Below, one piece after another: positions 24,872 through 34,069 of a DNA stretch of 64,000 bases. The stretch's first letter is position 1, and every line of letters starts with the position of its first letter. The translations under genes and the position numbers were made by a program. The stretch covers positions 123,080 to 187,079 of the forward strand of contig NZ_KZ983992.1 of the NCBI RefSeq assembly GCF_003569785.1, written 5' to 3'. The stretch comes from Leucobacter sp. wl10 (lineage in GTDB: Bacteria > Actinomycetota > Actinomycetes > Actinomycetales > Microbacteriaceae). The notes below the pieces were generated by a model, which did not search any database, was not told the origin of the DNA, and worked only from the letters and a program-made list of their open reading frames with translations.

Positions 24872-25132
24872 ATGGCCCAGTACACGGTTCGCTATTTCGC
24901 CGCCGCGGCGGAGGCCGCGGGAACCGAGCAGGAGTGCTTCGACAGCGCGCAGGCGCCCACGCTCGACGCGCTGCGCGCCGCGCTCGCCGAGCGCTACGGC
25001 GCGTCGATGGCGCGGGTGCTGCGCGGGGGCTCCTTCCTCGTCGACGGCACGGTGCGGCGCGGCGGCGACCTGCGCATCGGGGCGGACGGGGCGGCCGTGG
25101 TGGACGTGCTGCCCCCGTTCGCGGGCGGATGA
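24872..25132 (+). CDS. moaD: Molybdopterin synthase sulfur carrier subunit MoaD
   Basis: 86-aa beta-grasp, ubiquitin-like protein ending in the required Gly-Gly (PPFAGG) that is adenylylated and thiocarboxylated. Typical pieces are [16 protein letters not shown] and [13 protein letters not shown] 24872 is chosen over 24863 because of the family start. TACGAT at 24859-24864 is 7 nt ahead, so this leads a moaD-moeA2-moaC-mog transcript with no leader. The stop overlaps moeA2 by ATGA. Confidence 0.93.
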   Translation: MAQYTVRYFAAAAEAAGTEQECFDSAQAPTLDALRAALAERYGASMARVLRGGSFLVDGTVRRGGDLRIGADGAAVVDVLPPFAGG

Positions 25133-26427
25133 GCGCGGTGCGCAGCGTCGAGGAGCACCTGCGCGCGGTGCGATCCCTGCTCGCGCCGGTGCTGGCCCGG
25201 CTCGCCGAGGGGGAGCCGGATCGCCTCGGCATCGACCACGACGGACTCGCGGGGCGGGTGAGCGCCGGCGAGGTGCGCGCCGCCTTCCCGCTGCCGCCCT
25301 TCGACAACTCGCAGATGGACGGCTACGCGGTGCGCGCCGCCGACCTGAGCGGCGCGAGCGGGGAGCGCCCCGTCGAGCTGCCGGTGGGCTACGCGACGGC
25401 CGCGGGCGACGCGCCGCTCGTGCACCGCGGCGGTACCGCGTCGCCCGTGATGACGGGCGCGGCCATGCCGCGGGGCGCCGACGCGGTGGTGCCGGTGGAG
25501 GCGACCCGAGGCGGCCGCTTCCCGTCGCTCGTGCGCGGCGTGGACGCCGCCGGCGGGACCGCCGCGCCGCGCGAGCGCCCGGCGGGTACCGTCGTGTTCG
25601 ACGCGCCCGTGGTGTGCGGCGCGTTCGTGCGGGCCAGGGGAGAGGACCTCGAGGCCGACGCGGTCGTGGTGCGGCGCGGCGCGCGGCTCTCGCCGGCGCG
25701 CATCGGCGCGCTCGCGGCGGCGGGCGTCGTCGAGGTGCTGGTGCGACGGCGGCCCCGGGTTCTCGTGTGCGCCACCGGGGACGAGCTGGCGGCCCGGGGC
25801 GGGCGGCTGCTGCCCGGCCGCATCCACGACGCGAACACGCCCATGCTCGCCGCCCTGCTGCGCAGCGCGGGCGCGATCGTGCGCACCACCCGCTGCGCCG
25901 ACCGGCCGGAGGCGCTGCGCGCGCTGATCGAGCGGACCGGCGACGCGGACCTCGTCGTGACCTCCGGGGGCATCAGCGCGGGGGCCTTCGAGGTGGTGCG
26001 CGAGGCGCTCGCGCCCCTGGGCGCGGAGTTCGCGAGCGTCGCCATGCAGCCGGGCGGCCCGCAGGGCCTCGGCCTCATCGAGCGCTCGGGCGGCGCGGGT
26101 CCGCTGCCCGTGCTGTGCTTCCCGGGCAACCCCGTCAGCACGGCGCTCTCGGCCGAGCTGTTCCTGCTGCCGGCGCTGCGCGAGGCGGCGGGGCTGCCCG
26201 GGGAGAGGCCTCGCGAGCGCCGGGCGCTCGCCCACGACGTCTCCTCGCCGCCGCGCAAGCTGCAGCTGCGCCGGGGCCGCGTCGCCCCCGACGGCGCGGT
26301 CTCGGTGACGGCCCCGGGGTCGCACCTGCTCGGCGACCTCGCCGACGCCGACGTGATCGTGGAGATCCCGGTCGGGGTGTCGCGGGCATCGGCCGGCACG
26401 ATCGTGGACACGTGGAGGATCGCATGA
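25129..26427 (+). CDS. moeA: Molybdopterin molybdenumtransferase MoeA (copy 2)
   Basis: 432 aa, parallel to the copy at 16969: [69 protein letters not shown] and [22 protein letters not shown]. The two copies differ widely outside these motifs and sit in different operons, so this is not a recent duplication. Actinobacteria often hold several moeA genes; specialisation (for example Mo insertion for different enzymes) is possible but not visible here. ATGA overlaps on both sides couple it to moaD and moaC. Confidence 0.94.
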   Translation: MSAVRSVEEHLRAVRSLLAPVLARLAEGEPDRLGIDHDGLAGRVSAGEVRAAFPLPPFDNSQMDGYAVRAADLSGASGERPVELPVGYATAAGDAPLVHRGGTASPVMTGAAMPRGADAVVPVEATRGGRFPSLVRGVDAAGGTAAPRERPAGTVVFDAPVVCGAFVRARGEDLEADAVVVRRGARLSPARIGALAAAGVVEVLVRRRPRVLVCATGDELAARGGRLLPGRIHDANTPMLAALLRSAGAIVRTTRCADRPEALRALIERTGDADLVVTSGGISAGAFEVVREALAPLGAEFASVAMQPGGPQGLGLIERSGGAGPLPVLCFPGNPVSTALSAELFLLPALREAAGLPGERPRERRALAHDVSSPPRKLQLRRGRVAPDGAVSVTAPGSHLLGDLADADVIVEIPVGVSRASAGTIVDTWRIA

Positions 26428-26897
26428 CGGAGAAGCTGACCCACCTGCGCGGCGACGGCAGCGCGCACATGGTCGACGTGACGGAGAAGGCCGCGACGAA
26501 GCGCACGGCACGGGCGCAGGCGGTGCTCGCCACGCGCGGCGACGTGGTGCGCATGCTCGTCGAGGGCGAGCTGCCGAAGGGCGAGGCGCTCGGCACCGCG
26601 AGGATCGCGGGCATCATGGCCGCGAAGCGCACCTCCGAGCTCATCCCGCTCTGCCACCCGCTGCCGATCACCAGGGTCTCGGTCGACTTCGAGCCCGAGG
26701 GGGACCGGGTGCGGGTGCTCGCGTCGGTGACGACGCGGGGCGCGACCGGCGTCGAGATGGAGGCCCTCACGGCGGCGAGCGTGGCGGCGCTCACCCTCTA
26801 CGACATGATCAAGGCGGTCGACAGGCACGCGCGCATCGGCGATATCGAGGTGCTCGCGAAGTCCGGCGGCAAGAGCGGCGACTGGACGCGCGGATGA
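26424..26897 (+). CDS. moaC: Cyclic pyranopterin monophosphate synthase MoaC
   Basis: 157 aa. Acts after MoaA to form cyclic pyranopterin monophosphate. Family motifs are [27 protein letters not shown] (substrate-binding Lys and the conserved LCHPLP), and [28 protein letters not shown] 26424 overlaps the moeA2 stop and the TGA overlaps mog, all by 4 bp. Confidence 0.97.
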   Translation: MTEKLTHLRGDGSAHMVDVTEKAATKRTARAQAVLATRGDVVRMLVEGELPKGEALGTARIAGIMAAKRTSELIPLCHPLPITRVSVDFEPEGDRVRVLASVTTRGATGVEMEALTAASVAALTLYDMIKAVDRHARIGDIEVLAKSGGKSGDWTRG

Positions 26898-27424
26898 GCG
26901 CGCCTGGCGCCGCCGGCGGGCAACCGGAGGGGCCCCGCACGGCCGCCGTGATCGTCGCCTCGACGAGCGCCGCGGCCGGCCTGGCACCGGACCGGACCGG
27001 ACCGGTGATGCGGGCCTGGCTTGCGGAGCGGGGCTTCGCCGTCGACGGGCCGATCGTGGTCTCGGACGGCGCCGCGGTCGGGGACGCGATCCGCTCGTCG
27101 CTCGCCTCGGATCCGTGGGTGGTGCTCACGACCGGCGGCACCGGCGTCGCCCCGGGCGACCGCACGCCCGAGCAGACGGAGCCCCTGCTCGACGCTCGGC
27201 TGCCGGGGCTCATGGAGGAGCTGCGGCGGCGCGGGGCCGAGCAGGCTCCCGCGGCGCTGCTGACCCGCGGCGTCGCGGGATTCGTGGCGCGCACGCTCGT
27301 GATGAACCTGCCGGGATCCCCCGGCGGCGTGCGCGACGGGCTCGCCGTGCTCGGCCCGGTGCTCGAGCATCTCGTCGGTCAGCGGCGGGGCCTGGCAGGC
27401 GGGGAGCACCCCGGGGAGCGCTGA
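26894..27424 (+). CDS. mog: Molybdopterin adenylyltransferase MogA/MoaB
   Basis: 176 aa. Adenylylates molybdopterin before MoeA inserts the metal. The substrate loop [19 protein letters not shown] is near 79-97, and [17 protein letters not shown] matches the family's C-terminal region. It is last in the moaD chain and ends 10 bp from the convergent molybdo-oxidoreductase gene, with no obvious hairpin between. Confidence 0.94.
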   Translation: MSAPGAAGGQPEGPRTAAVIVASTSAAAGLAPDRTGPVMRAWLAERGFAVDGPIVVSDGAAVGDAIRSSLASDPWVVLTTGGTGVAPGDRTPEQTEPLLDARLPGLMEELRRRGAEQAPAALLTRGVAGFVARTLVMNLPGSPGGVRDGLAVLGPVLEHLVGQRRGLAGGEHPGER

Positions 27425-27434
27425 ACGGCTCCCC

Positions 27435-29759
27435 TCACACCACGGCGGGGCGGCCGACCCCCGCGGGCGCCGACGACGGCTCGAGCCGGATCACCACGGC
27501 CTTCGACACCGGGGTGTTGCTCTCGAGGGCGGTGCTGTCGAGCGGCACGAGCACGTTCGCCTCGGGGAAGTATGCGGCCGCGCAGCCCCGCGGAGTGGGG
27601 AAGGCGACCGCGCGGAAGCCGCGCAGCACCCGGTCGGGCTGATCCCTCCACTCGCTGAAGACGTCGACCGTCTGCCCGTCCTCGATCCCCAGCTCCTCCA
27701 GATCGTCCGGGTGCACGAAGATCACGTATCGGCCCTTCTTGATGCCGCGGTAGCGGTCGTTGAGGCTGTAGATGGTGGTGTTGAACTGGTCGTGCGAGCG
27801 CACCGTCTGCAGCAGCAGGCGCCCGGGAGGGCACTCGACGGGCTCGAGCTCGTTGACGGTGATGCGCGCCCTGCCCGTCTCGGTGTCGAAGCGCCTCGCG
27901 TCGCGCGGGCCGTTGGGCAGCACGAAGCCGTCGCGGCGCCTGGTCTTCTCGTTGTAGTTCTCGCAGCCGGGCACGACGCGCGAGATGCGGTCGCGGATCA
28001 GGTCGTAGTCGTCGGCGAAGCCCAGCCAGTCGATGCCGTGCCGGTCGCCGAGGGTGGCGTGGCCGATACCGGCGACGATCGCCGTCTCCGAGCGCACCCG
28101 GTCGGAGATCGGCTCGATCTGCCCGTGCGAGGCGTGCACCGCGCACACGGAGTCCTCGACCGTGACGTACTGCGGTCCGCTCGCCTGCATGTCGACCTCG
28201 GTGCGGCCGAGCACGGGCAGGATCAGGGCCTCCTCGCCGGTGACGACGTGCGAACGGTTGAGCTTGGTCGACAGCTGCACGCTGAGACGGGTCTTGCGCA
28301 TGGCCGACTCCGCGAGGCTCGTGTCCGAGATCGCGCCGAGCAGATTGCCGCCGAGCCCCATCCACACCTTGATCCTGCCCTCGTCGAGCGCGCGGATGCC
28401 GTGCACCGCGTCGACGCCGTGGTCGCGCGGCGGCTCGAAGCCGAACTCCTCGCCGAGCGCGTCGAGGAACGAGTCGGGCATCTGCTCCCACACCCCCATC
28501 GTGCGGTCGCCCTGCACGTTGCTGTGGCCGCGGATGGGAGAGGCCCCCGCGCCGGGTCTGCCGATGTTGCCGCGCAGCAGCAGCAGGTTGATGATCTCCT
28601 TGATCGTGTCGACGGCCTTGCGGTGCTGGGTGATCCCCATCGCCCAGCAGACGATGACCCGGTCCGACGAGATGTAGCGCTCGGCCAGCTCGTCCAGCTC
28701 TGCGGCGGGCACGCCCGTGGCCTGCTCGACGGCGCGCTCGTCGACCCGGGCGACGTGCTCGGCGAAGGCCTCGAAGCCGTCGCAGTAGCGCTCGATGAAC
28801 TCGCGGTCGAGCACGGTCCCGGGGTTCAGCCGCTCGGCCTCGAGCACCCGCTTGGACACGGCCTGCAGCAGGGCCATGTCGCCGCCGAGCCGCACCTTGA
28901 TGAACTGGTCGGCGATCCGCGTCGGCTTGCCGAGGTACCCTCTGATGCGCTGCGGATCCTTGTAGCCGATCAGCCCGGCCTCCGGCAGCGGGTTCACCGC
29001 GACGATCCGCGCGCCGTTCTCCTTGGCCTCCTGCAGCGCCGTGAGCATGCGCGGGTGGTTCGTGCCGGGGTTCTGCCCCATGATGATGATGAGGTCGGCC
29101 TGCGCGAAGTCGCTGTACGAGACCGTCGACTTGCCGATGCCGACCGTCTGCAGCATCGCGGTGCCCGTGGACTCGTGGCACATGTTCGAGCAGTCGGGGA
29201 GGTTGTTCGTGCCGAGCACCCGGGCGAACAGCTGGTAGAGGAACGCCGCCTCGTTGGACGCGCGGCCGCTCGTGTAGAAGGCGGCCTCGTTCGGATCGTC
29301 CAGCGCGCGCAGGTGCTCGGCGACGATGCGGTACGCCTCTTCCCAGTCGATCGGCTCGTAGTGGTCGGCCCCCTTCGCCTTGTAGACCGGCTCGACGAGG
29401 CGGCCCTGCATGCCGAGCCAGTACTCGGTCCTGTCCTCCAGCGAGCTCAGCGAGTGCTCCCGCCAGAACGAGCGCTCGACCTTCAGCGGGGTCGCCTCCC
29501 AGGTCACGGCCTTGCCGCCGTTCTCGCAGAACTCGGCGATCTTGCGGTGGTCGGGATCGGGCCACGCGCAGCTCATGCAGTCGAAGCCGCCCCTGTGGTT
29601 GATCTTCGTCATGAGCTTGGCGGTGCGCGCAAGGCCCATCTGCTTGATGGCCGGCTCCATCGAGTGGAGCACGCCGCCGATGCCCGCGGCGTACCGTTTC
29701 GGCTCGGAGACCTCGAGATCGGCGTCGGAGAAATCGTCGCGGGGGGCTCGAGGAGACAT
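27435..29759 (-). CDS. FdhF/YdeP-family molybdopterin oxidoreductase (formate-dehydrogenase-like)
   Basis: 774-aa cytosolic member of the DMSO-reductase superfamily, YdeP/FdhF branch. The Mo ligand position corresponding to E. coli FdhH Sec140 is Cys194 in [10 protein letters not shown]. Near the N-terminus Cys61, Cys64 and Cys78 occur (CMSC...FCENG), but the CxxCxxxC pattern of FdhH is missing one Cys, so the [4Fe-4S] cluster may be altered or absent. Later blocks [16 protein letters not shown] and [19 protein letters not shown] (cofactor binding) are typical. ATG 29759 is preceded by AAGGA. Nearby fdhD, mobA and the whole Moco set point to this as their client; divergence from formaldehyde dehydrogenase suggests formate oxidation. 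The reaction is inferred. Confidence 0.85.
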   Translation of the reverse strand: MSPRAPRDDFSDADLEVSEPKRYAAGIGGVLHSMEPAIKQMGLARTAKLMTKINHRGGFDCMSCAWPDPDHRKIAEFCENGGKAVTWEATPLKVERSFWREHSLSSLEDRTEYWLGMQGRLVEPVYKAKGADHYEPIDWEEAYRIVAEHLRALDDPNEAAFYTSGRASNEAAFLYQLFARVLGTNNLPDCSNMCHESTGTAMLQTVGIGKSTVSYSDFAQADLIIIMGQNPGTNHPRMLTALQEAKENGARIVAVNPLPEAGLIGYKDPQRIRGYLGKPTRIADQFIKVRLGGDMALLQAVSKRVLEAERLNPGTVLDREFIERYCDGFEAFAEHVARVDERAVEQATGVPAAELDELAERYISSDRVIVCWAMGITQHRKAVDTIKEIINLLLLRGNIGRPGAGASPIRGHSNVQGDRTMGVWEQMPDSFLDALGEEFGFEPPRDHGVDAVHGIRALDEGRIKVWMGLGGNLLGAISDTSLAESAMRKTRLSVQLSTKLNRSHVVTGEEALILPVLGRTEVDMQASGPQYVTVEDSVCAVHASHGQIEPISDRVRSETAIVAGIGHATLGDRHGIDWLGFADDYDLIRDRISRVVPGCENYNEKTRRRDGFVLPNGPRDARRFDTETGRARITVNELEPVECPPGRLLLQTVRSHDQFNTTIYSLNDRYRGIKKGRYVIFVHPDDLEELGIEDGQTVDVFSEWRDQPDRVLRGFRAVAFPTPRGCAAAYFPEANVLVPLDSTALESNTPVSKAVVIRLEPSSAPAGVGRPAVV

Positions 29760-29939
29760 GGTTCCGGTCCTTCGTCGGGCTGGTCGGCGTGCTGCTCCCA
29801 CCCTACTCCCGGCCGTCCGCGCGAGCGAGTCGAACCGGCGGCTGGATGCCGTCGCGCGGAGTCGGTAGCCTGGTCGGAGGGCGGGCGAGTCCCGCGCGAA
29901 GCGGCGTCGCCGGGCGCCTCAGGACGGATTGGAGTTCCC

Positions 29940-31025
29940 ATGGTCTATCGAGTGCAGGGCGTGGTGGTGCGCGAGAAGAACGCGCCGGCGACGATCGAGA
30001 CGGTCCTCGTACCGGATCCGGGCCCGGGCGAGGCCGTGGTCGACATCATCACGAGCGGGGTCTGCCACACCGACCTGCACTACCAGCAGGGCGGCATCAG
30101 CGACGACTTCCCGTTCCTGCTCGGCCACGAGGCGACGGGCCGGGTGGCCGCCGTGGGCGAGGGCGTCACGGAGGTCTCGGTGGGCGACCGCGTGATCCTG
30201 AACTGGCGCGCGGTGTGCGGGGCGTGCCGGGCGTGCGCCAAGGGGCAGCCGCAGTACTGCTTCTCGACGCACAACGCGGCGCAGAAGATGACGCTCGAGG
30301 ACGGCACGGAGCTGTCGGCGGCGCTCGGGATCGGGGCGTTCGTCGAGAAGACGCTCGTGGCCGCCGGCCAGTGCACGAGGATCGACGAGGAGTCGGACGC
30401 GGCGGCGGTCGGCCTGCTGGGCTGCGGGATCATGGCGGGCATCGGGGCGGCGATCAACACGGGCGAGGTGCAGCGGGGCGAGTCGGTCGCGGTGATCGGC
30501 TGCGGCGGCGTCGGCACGGCGGCGATCGCGGGCGCGCAGCTCGCCGGCGCGACGACCATCGTCGCGGTCGACATCGACGACGCGAAGCTCGAGCAGGCCA
30601 GGCGCTTCGGCGCGACGCACACCGTGAACTCGCGCTCGGAGGACCCGGTCGAGGCGATCCGCGCGCTCACCGGCGGTTTCGGAGCCGACGTGGTGATCGA
30701 CGCCGTGGGGCGGCCCGAGACCTACGCGCAGGCCTTCTACGCGCGGGATCTCGCCGGGCGCGTGGTGCTCGTCGGCGTGCCGACGCCCGAGATGCGCCTC
30801 GAGCTGCCGCTGCTCGACGTGTTCGGCAGGGGCGGATCGCTGAAGTCGTCCTGGTACGGCGACTGCCTGCCCAGCCGCGACTTCGCGATGCTCATCGACC
30901 AGTACAAGCTGGGCCGGCTCGACCTCGACGGCTTCGTGAGCGAGCGCATCGGCCTCGGCGACGTGGAGGCGGCGTTCGGTCGGATGGCGGACGGCGCCGT
31001 GCTGCGCTCGGTGGTGGTGCTCTGA
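29940..31025 (+). CDS. mscR: S-(hydroxymethyl)mycothiol dehydrogenase (mycothiol-dependent formaldehyde dehydrogenase)
   Basis: 361-aa zinc alcohol dehydrogenase. Catalytic zinc ligands include Cys42 (GVCHTD) and His63-Glu64 (GHEATG); the structural zinc is bound by Cys93, Cys96, Cys99 and Cys107. A GxGxxG-type NAD site, GCGGVGTAA, is at about 182-190. The [32 protein letters not shown] and [10 protein letters not shown] blocks are those of the MSH-dependent enzymes of Actinobacteria, which oxidise the formaldehyde-mycothiol adduct to S-formylmycothiol. ATG 29940 follows GGAG, and TAGCCT at 29866-29871 may be the -10 box. The next gene overlaps it by one base (TGATG). Confidence 0.93.
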   Translation: MVYRVQGVVVREKNAPATIETVLVPDPGPGEAVVDIITSGVCHTDLHYQQGGISDDFPFLLGHEATGRVAAVGEGVTEVSVGDRVILNWRAVCGACRACAKGQPQYCFSTHNAAQKMTLEDGTELSAALGIGAFVEKTLVAAGQCTRIDEESDAAAVGLLGCGIMAGIGAAINTGEVQRGESVAVIGCGGVGTAAIAGAQLAGATTIVAVDIDDAKLEQARRFGATHTVNSRSEDPVEAIRALTGGFGADVVIDAVGRPETYAQAFYARDLAGRVVLVGVPTPEMRLELPLLDVFGRGGSLKSSWYGDCLPSRDFAMLIDQYKLGRLDLDGFVSERIGLGDVEAAFGRMADGAVLRSVVVL

Positions 31026-31651
31026 TGGCCGCGCGCATCGAGCGCCTGGTGACGAGCGGCACGTTCTCGCTCGACGGAGGCACCTGGGAGGTCGACAACA
31101 ACGTGTGGATCGTCGGCGACGACGCCGAGGCGATCGTGATCGACCCCGCCCACGACGCGCGCGCGGTCGCCGAGGCGGTGGGGGATCGGGCCGTGCGCGC
31201 GATCCTGCTCACCCACGGGCACGACGACCACGTCCGCGCGGCGCGCGAGACGGCCGGACTGCTGGGGGCGAGGCTGCACTTGAACCCCGCCGACCGGATG
31301 CTGTGGGACGCCGTCCACGACGAGGCTCCCGACGAGGAGATCCTGAACGGGGACACGTTCAAGGTCGCCGGGACCCGGCTGCACGCGCGGTACACGCCGG
31401 GCCACTCGCCGGGGTCCACGTGCTTCGTCTCGCCCCTGCTCGGCGTCGTGTTCACCGGTGACACGCTGTTCCAGGGCGGCCCTGGCGCGACCGGCCGCTC
31501 GTACAGCGACTTCCCGACGATCATCGAATCGATCCGCGACGAGCTGCTGACGCTCCCCGAGGAGACCGTCGTGCACACCGGGCACGGGGACACGACCACG
31601 ATCGGCGCCGAGAAGCCCCACCTGCAGGAGTGGATCGACCGGGGTCGCTGA
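31025..31651 (+). CDS. MBL-fold metallo-hydrolase, probable S-formylmycothiol hydrolase
   Basis: 208 aa with the metallo-beta-lactamase motif THGHDDH at 63-69 (His64, His66, Asp68, His69), the distal TPGHSPGS and the bridging Asp in VFTGDTLFQ. This small MBL protein routinely follows mscR in Actinobacteria and is believed to hydrolyse S-formylmycothiol to formate and mycothiol, though it belongs to the glyoxalase II-like group and other thioesters are possible. The start codon overlaps the mscR stop. It ends 60 bp before the hairpin at 31711. Confidence 0.87.
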   Translation: MAARIERLVTSGTFSLDGGTWEVDNNVWIVGDDAEAIVIDPAHDARAVAEAVGDRAVRAILLTHGHDDHVRAARETAGLLGARLHLNPADRMLWDAVHDEAPDEEILNGDTFKVAGTRLHARYTPGHSPGSTCFVSPLLGVVFTGDTLFQGGPGATGRSYSDFPTIIESIRDELLTLPEETVVHTGHGDTTTIGAEKPHLQEWIDRGR

Positions 31652-31710
31652 AGCGCCGTCCCTCGGCGATCGAGCTTGGTGCCGCGGCGTCGATACCGCT
31701 GCCCGGTCGC

Positions 31711-31764
31711 GAGAGCGGAGTTTCGGGGCTGCGGCAGGGGAAACGGCCGGGAAACTCCGCTCTC
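31711..31764. repeat. Palindromic repeat, copy A, terminator-like
   Basis: Perfect 14-bp arms GAGAGCGGAGTTTC (31711-31724) and complement (31751-31764), then CTTTTT at 31771-31776. It lies between the convergent MBL-hydrolase and DUF559-like genes. The right arm with flanking GGCCGG and CGACC is identical to copy B at 33107-33131 over 24 bp. Confidence 0.8.
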
Positions 31765-31815
31765 GACCGGCTTTTTCGGGCGGGCGCCCGATCCACCGGC
31801 CCAGGGTGCGCCGGA

Positions 31816-32841
31816 TCACGGCTCCCACTCGCGCCGCGGGAGTGGGACCGCGGACTCCGTGTCGTCGCCCGATCGCTCGTCGAGCAACCGGGCGAGTGCC
31901 GCGCGGATGGGCCGCTGCTCGCGTCCGCTGAACGCGAGCATCCTGCGGCCGGCCTCCGCGCCCGGCACCAGGACGTCCTCGCTGTAGAGCACCATGAGCC
32001 GCCAGCCCGCGTCGCGTGCGGCCTGGTGCTTGCGGGGATCCCGGCGGCGCTGTCTCCGCGAGAGAACGTGCTGCTCGCCGTCGTACTCGAAGATGCTGCG
32101 GGTCCCGTCATCGACGCCGTCGAAGCGGCCGATCCATTCCCCGGCGGCGCTTCGCAACTCGGCTTGAAGTCGCAGCTCGGGCCCGCCGACGCGGGCGTTC
32201 GCCAGACGCATCAGCGTCTCCATCCGCGACTCCGCGCCCACCCTCGCGAGCGCCGCTGCCTCGCGGAACCGTGCCGCCCCGCGTCCCCTCGCCGTTGCGG
32301 CGAACCGCCGGAGCTCCTCCGGGGAGATGTGCAGGTGCTGGTCGTATCGTTTCGGGTCTGGCAGTAGGAGGAAGTCGAGCGCGACCACCAGCTCCGGGAA
32401 GGGCAGCCCGATCGCTGACTGCAGCACTGCTTCGAGGGGCGGGGTGGTAGGGATCCAATGGTCGTGGTCCGGGTGCGCCGCGAGGTACTCCTCCGACGGA
32501 GACCGGTGCCGGTGCCCCCGCGTGCCGCGACAGGCGACCGGGCCGGGGCGCTCGGGGCTGGACACGTCGACCGGCGCGTTCTTCGGAACCCGGATGGGGC
32601 AGCCGAGGATCGCGAGTGCGGTGGCGTGGCTGAAGCGATCGTGCGGGCGCAACCGGGGGAGATACTGCAGCGCTCGCCCGCTGAGGTGGCCGGGAAGCGG
32701 TAGCTTCGATCGTACGCCCCGGAAGGGCCGATGCCAGCGCGGGTGGTCGAACACGTCCGCGCCGTATCCGAGGCGCAGGGCGTCGCGAACGAGGAACGGG
32801 CGTTCGGCGAAAGCATCGTCTGCGCTGAGTCCGGGGGTCAT
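31816..32841 (-). CDS. DUF559-like endonuclease-fold protein
   Basis: 341 aa. The C-terminal third has the pattern of Vsr-like PD-(D/E)xK proteins: GRFDGVDDGTRSIFEYDGEQH, then charged helices and AARDAGWRLMVLYSEDVL. The N-terminal part (GVRSKLPLPGHLSGRALQYLPRLRPHDRFSHATALAILGCPI) resembles AbiEi-like regions seen in Microbacteriaceae paralogues, which occur in many copies per genome. The function is unknown; a role in DNA repair or in toxin-antitoxin/defence systems has been suggested for relatives. The gene is flanked by copies A and B of a palindromic repeat. ATG 32841 is the first start consistent with the pattern; no good ribosome site is seen. Confidence 0.75.
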   Translation of the reverse strand: MTPGLSADDAFAERPFLVRDALRLGYGADVFDHPRWHRPFRGVRSKLPLPGHLSGRALQYLPRLRPHDRFSHATALAILGCPIRVPKNAPVDVSSPERPGPVACRGTRGHRHRSPSEEYLAAHPDHDHWIPTTPPLEAVLQSAIGLPFPELVVALDFLLLPDPKRYDQHLHISPEELRRFAATARGRGAARFREAAALARVGAESRMETLMRLANARVGGPELRLQAELRSAAGEWIGRFDGVDDGTRSIFEYDGEQHVLSRRQRRRDPRKHQAARDAGWRLMVLYSEDVLVPGAEAGRRMLAFSGREQRPIRAALARLLDERSGDDTESAVPLPRREWEP

Positions 32842-33210
32842 TCCCTCAGGCTGGGGCGCTCAGTGGGGCATTTGCCGAGATGTACACAGTTTTTCGCCTT
32901 CCTGGGCGCAGAATGCTGGCTGTGGGCGAAGCTCGGGGCAGCGCTCTGGCGAGGCGGTGGTTGGCTCGGCCGGTCCTGGATCCTCGAGGGTTCAGGCCCT
33001 CGAGTGGGCTCGGTCCCTCGAGGACGCCTGGCCGGAGGCGAGCAGGATCCCTCATCCTGTGGAGGAGGCTCCTTGAGAGCGGAGTTGCCGGGGTGTTGAG
33101 CGGGACATGGCCGGGAAACTCCGCTCTCGACCCGGTTGGAAGCGGAGCGGGCGTGCACCCGGCCGGGCGATCACAATCGATTCGATTCCGCTCGGGAACC
33201 GTGGCGAAGC
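32842..33210. other. Gene-free region with nested palindromes, upstream of the DUF559-like gene
   Basis: 369 bp between two minus-strand genes. It includes repeat copy B (33075-33128), and several CTCGAGG/CCTCGAG units between 32991 and 33023 that can form alternative hairpins (around GGATCCTCGAGGG, GGCCCTCGAG and CCCTCGAGGAC). No credible coding frame is present. Confidence 0.6.
33075..33128. repeat. Palindromic repeat, copy B
   Basis: 12-bp perfect arms GAGAGCGGAGTT (33075-33086) and complement (33117-33128). The right half is identical to copy A. It lies 83 bp past the stop of the tetR gene at 33211, consistent with a transcription terminator built on the repeat. Confidence 0.8.
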
Positions 33211-33897
33211 CTACTGCTCCCGCCCCAGCTGCGCCGCGACCGCGCCCAGCACGGCGTCGGGCGATCCCGCGGCGTCGTAGACGGCGACGAGTACGCGCCG
33301 GCCGCCCTCGGCCGCCTCGGGGGAGAGCCAGTGCTCGAAGAGCGCCGTGAGCTGGCGCAGATCCCGCGTCACCGCCCTCGGGGCGTCCGCCACCCGGTCG
33401 CGCAGCCAGTCGCGCAGGGTGGCGTTGTGCACCGCGACGAGCGAGGCCGCGAGGGCCGCGGCAGCCCAGCCGGGGCTGCAGGGCTGCAGCTTCTCCCGGA
33501 TGTAGCGCGCGAAGACGCGCTCGTAGCGGTGCGTGATGATGAGCTCCCGGTCGCGCAGCGACGGTGTGTGGCGCATGAGGTCGGAGCGCAGGCGGGCGGC
33601 CTCCGGATCGCGGATCAGCAGGCGCAGCACGTCGGCCGTGCCCTCGACGAGCGCCTCGCCGGCGGGCAGCTGGGTCGTCTCGAGGAAGGACTCCAGCTGC
33701 GCGAGGGCCTGGTCGTGATCGGCGAAGACGACGTCGTCCTTGCTGCCGAAGCGGCGGAAGAAGGTGCTGCGGCTCATGCCCACCGCGTCGGCGAGGTCCT
33801 CGGCCGTCGTCGCGTCGTAGCCGCGCTCGGCGAGGCGGCGGATCGCCGCCGCCGAGCTGTCGGGCGCAGCCGCGGTGCGGGGGGCTCTGGTGACCAT
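33211..33897 (-). CDS. TetR-family transcriptional regulator
   Basis: 228 aa. The DNA-binding domain is at 15-62 (AAAIRRLAERGYDATTAEDLADAVGMSRSTFFRRFGSKDDVV), with a C-terminal ligand domain typical of regulators of fatty-acid or aromatic acyl-CoA genes. It is divergent from an acyl-CoA dehydrogenase gene, which is its probable target. TAACTT (33909-33904, minus strand) is 6 nt before the ATG, so its mRNA may be leaderless. Two dyads occur between the genes. Confidence 0.9.
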   Translation of the reverse strand: MVTRAPRTAAAPDSSAAAIRRLAERGYDATTAEDLADAVGMSRSTFFRRFGSKDDVVFADHDQALAQLESFLETTQLPAGEALVEGTADVLRLLIRDPEAARLRSDLMRHTPSLRDRELIITHRYERVFARYIREKLQPCSPGWAAAALAASLVAVHNATLRDWLRDRVADAPRAVTRDLRQLTALFEHWLSPEAAEGGRRVLVAVYDAAGSPDAVLGAVAAQLGREQ

Positions 33898-33928
33898 ACG
33901 CAGAAGTTAGCACAGGGCCAGGTATTGG

Positions 33929-33943
33929 CACTAGGTTTCAGTG
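33929..33943. promoter_or_regulatory. Short dyad in the tetR/acyl-CoA dehydrogenase control region
   Basis: CACT (33929-33932) and AGTG (33940-33943), extended imperfectly to TTGGCACT/AGTGTCGAA. One of two possible TetR sites; low specificity. Confidence 0.3.
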
Positions 33944-34002
33944 TCGAAAATGGCGAATCGGTGCCGCCTTCGTCCCGGATGAAGATCGGGGCGGGGTTGA
34001 CG

Positions 34003-34017
34003 TGAGACCGGGTCTCA
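34003..34017. promoter_or_regulatory. Palindrome upstream of the acyl-CoA dehydrogenase gene
   Basis: TGAGACC-G-GGTCTCA, perfect 7-bp arms, 52 bp before the ATG at 34070. A likely repressor site for the divergent TetR protein. Confidence 0.5.
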
Positions 34018-34069
34018 GGCATGCTCGAAGCAGGGCGCCGGTGCAGGAGCGGCGCAGAGAGGACCTTCG

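Noticed and set aside
27435..29759. Possible selenocysteine codon in the FdhF-like gene
   Set aside because: The aligned residue is an ordinary Cys codon and there is no in-frame TGA, so no SECIS element is needed.
27711..29939. In-frame upstream extension of the formaldehyde dehydrogenase gene
   Set aside because: The frame is open far upstream but is antisense to the FdhF-like gene; a good ribosome site and the family N-terminus put the start at ATG 29940.
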